From Bradyrhizobium jicamae (GTDB taxonomy: Bacteria > Pseudomonadota > Alphaproteobacteria > Rhizobiales > Xanthobacteraceae), in NCBI RefSeq assembly GCF_018130215.1, contig NZ_JAFCKQ010000027.1, positions 1 through 64,000 on the forward strand: a stretch of DNA of 64,000 bases. The letters are read 5' to 3'. Every line of letters begins with the position of its first letter. Positions within the stretch are counted from its first letter, which is position 1. Positions 63,003 through 64,000 of the stretch are shown in pieces. The notes under the pieces are model-generated. The model searched no databases. It had not been told where the DNA came from and saw only the letters and a list, made by a program, of their open reading frames with translations. Both the position numbers and the translations under genes were made by a program.

Positions 63003-64000
63003 CTAAGCCGGCCTTCGCTCCATCGTCGCGAGCACGATATCGGCGGCGCGGACGCTCGGCGGCTGATCGCCGGTCGACATTTTCGCGTCCAGCGTTGCAA
63101 ACGCGACCAGCTGCCGCAGCCGCTCGGGCGAATCCACCAGCACTTCGGCAAGCGCCTGCGCGAGATTCTCCGGGGTGCAGTTTTCCTGCAGGAACTCCGG
63201 GATGATATCGCTGCCGATCACGAGATTGGCGAGGATCACCGACGACACCCGGATCGCACGCCGCAGGATGAATGCTTCGGCGGCGCCAACGCGATAGGCG
63301 GTCACCATCGGAATGCCTGACAGCGCGAGCTCCAGCGTCACCGTGCCGGACTTCGCCAACGCCGCGCGCGCGCGACGGAACGCAGCACGCTTCTCGATTT
63401 CGCCGATCGCGATCCTGGGCACGACCGGCCAGTCCGCGACGCCCTCCCGCACCATGCTCTCGAGATGGGGCATGGTCGGAAGCACGAGCTCGAAGGTCAT
63501 CTGCTTGTCGAGTTGGACGAGCGCGGCGCCGAACAGCGCCAGATGATGCTTGATCTCGCTGCGCCGGCTTCCCGGCAACACCAGCAGGAGCGGAGGGGTC
63601 GCATCGCGCCGGGCCTGCTCCCGCGCATTCGGCCGCAGCGAAGCCAGCTGCTCGGTCAGGGGATGGCCGACATAGCTGCATGGCGGGCCACCCAGCTTCT
63701 GATATTCCTCCGGCTCGAACGGGAGCAGCGCCAGCACGTGATCGACATAGCTTCGCATCGCCCGTGCCCTTCCCGGCCGCCACGCCCAGACCGAGGGCGA
63801 CACGTAGTCCACGATCGGGATGGCGGGATTGCGCGCACGGACGCGGCGCGCGACGCGATGGGTGAAATCCGGGCTGTCGATGATGACAAGCATGTCGGGC
63901 GGATCATCGAGCACAGCATCCGCCGTGCGGCGGATCAATTGCAGGATCTTCGGCAATTGCTTCACGACCGCGGCAAAGCCCATGATCGAGAGCTCTTCGA
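63003..64000 (-). CDS. lpxB: Lipid-A-disaccharide synthase, partial (C-terminal part)
   Basis: Glycosyltransferase making the lipid A disaccharide from UDP-diacylglucosamine and lipid X at the inner membrane. The frame is open to the window edge (EELSIMGFAAVVKQLPKILQ) and shows DSPDFTHRVARRVRA, YVSPSVWAWRPGRA, LPFEPEEYQKLG and FVGHPL-type YVGHPLTEQL, then LLLVLPGSRRSEI. The N-terminal part is outside. It is convergent with gltA. Confidence 0.94.
   Translation of the reverse strand, partial: EELSIMGFAAVVKQLPKILQLIRRTADAVLDDPPDMLVIIDSPDFTHRVARRVRARNPAIPIVDYVSPSVWAWRPGRARAMRSYVDHVLALLPFEPEEYQKLGGPPCSYVGHPLTEQLASLRPNAREQARRDATPPLLLVLPGSRRSEIKHHLALFGAALVQLDKQMTFELVLPTMPHLESMVREGVADWPVVPRIAIGEIEKRAAFRRARAALAKSGTVTLELALSGIPMVTAYRVGAAEAFILRRAIRVSSVILANLVIGSDIIPEFLQENCTPENLAQALAEVLVDSPERLRQLVAFATLDAKMSTGDQPPSVRAADIVLATMERRPA

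Overview
The window is GC-rich chromosome from an alphaproteobacterium, almost certainly a Bradyrhizobium or close relative in the Nitrobacteraceae. The evidence is the protein content (KdsA, PyrG, SecG, PpiD, TrpD/TrpC/MoaC, MoeA, LexA, ComEC, GlnS beside GltX, GltA, LpxB), an alphaproteobacterial LexA box (GAAC-N7-GAAC) upstream of lexA, and intergenic repeats that look like those common in Bradyrhizobium genomes. I had no database access, so family names rest on motifs and memory.

Layout. 1-9476: partial eno, queF, an MFS exporter, kdsA, a NIPSNAP-type protein, pyrG, secG, an XRE-cupin regulator with a predicted leaderless mRNA, a GNAT acetyltransferase, tpiA and an acyl-CoA synthetase. 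9681-14026: ppiD, trpD, trpC and moaC read in one direction. 14043-36311: a more variable stretch with an orphan Flp pilin, a large GGDEF-EAL protein, a DUF3311/sodium-solute symporter pair, ctpA, an old-yellow-enzyme homologue, a two-component system, small or secreted proteins, a LysR remnant, two SDR enzymes, an AraC regulator, a methyltransferase, a repeat-rich gap and a HAD hydrolase. 36322-39502: moeA, lexA and two small conserved proteins. 57773-64000: a SnoaL-like protein, glnS and gltX (divergent), gltA and partial lpxB.

The main feature is a 15.9-kb integrated element (about 40867-56769) that splits comEC. Both halves of comEC flank it, and the 11-bp direct repeat TAGCCGGAGAT marks its ends. 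The insertion cuts the codons for the conserved ComEC motif SISGYHMA. The element has a tyrosine recombinase at its right end, an AlpA-like DNA-binding protein, a PC4-like protein and a RepA-type AAA ATPase next to an iteron-like cluster. It also has a tightly overlapping run of phage genes including a small-terminase-like protein and a virion-ejection-type protein, several ribbon-helix-helix or HTH regulators with palindromic operators, and cargo-like genes (a BstA-like phage protein and a HEPN-like protein). I see no large terminase, portal, capsid or lysis gene. It is therefore either a decayed podovirus-type prophage or a phage satellite (PICI-like) carrying its own replication, TerS and defence genes. 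I consider this the best candidate for an undescribed system in the window.
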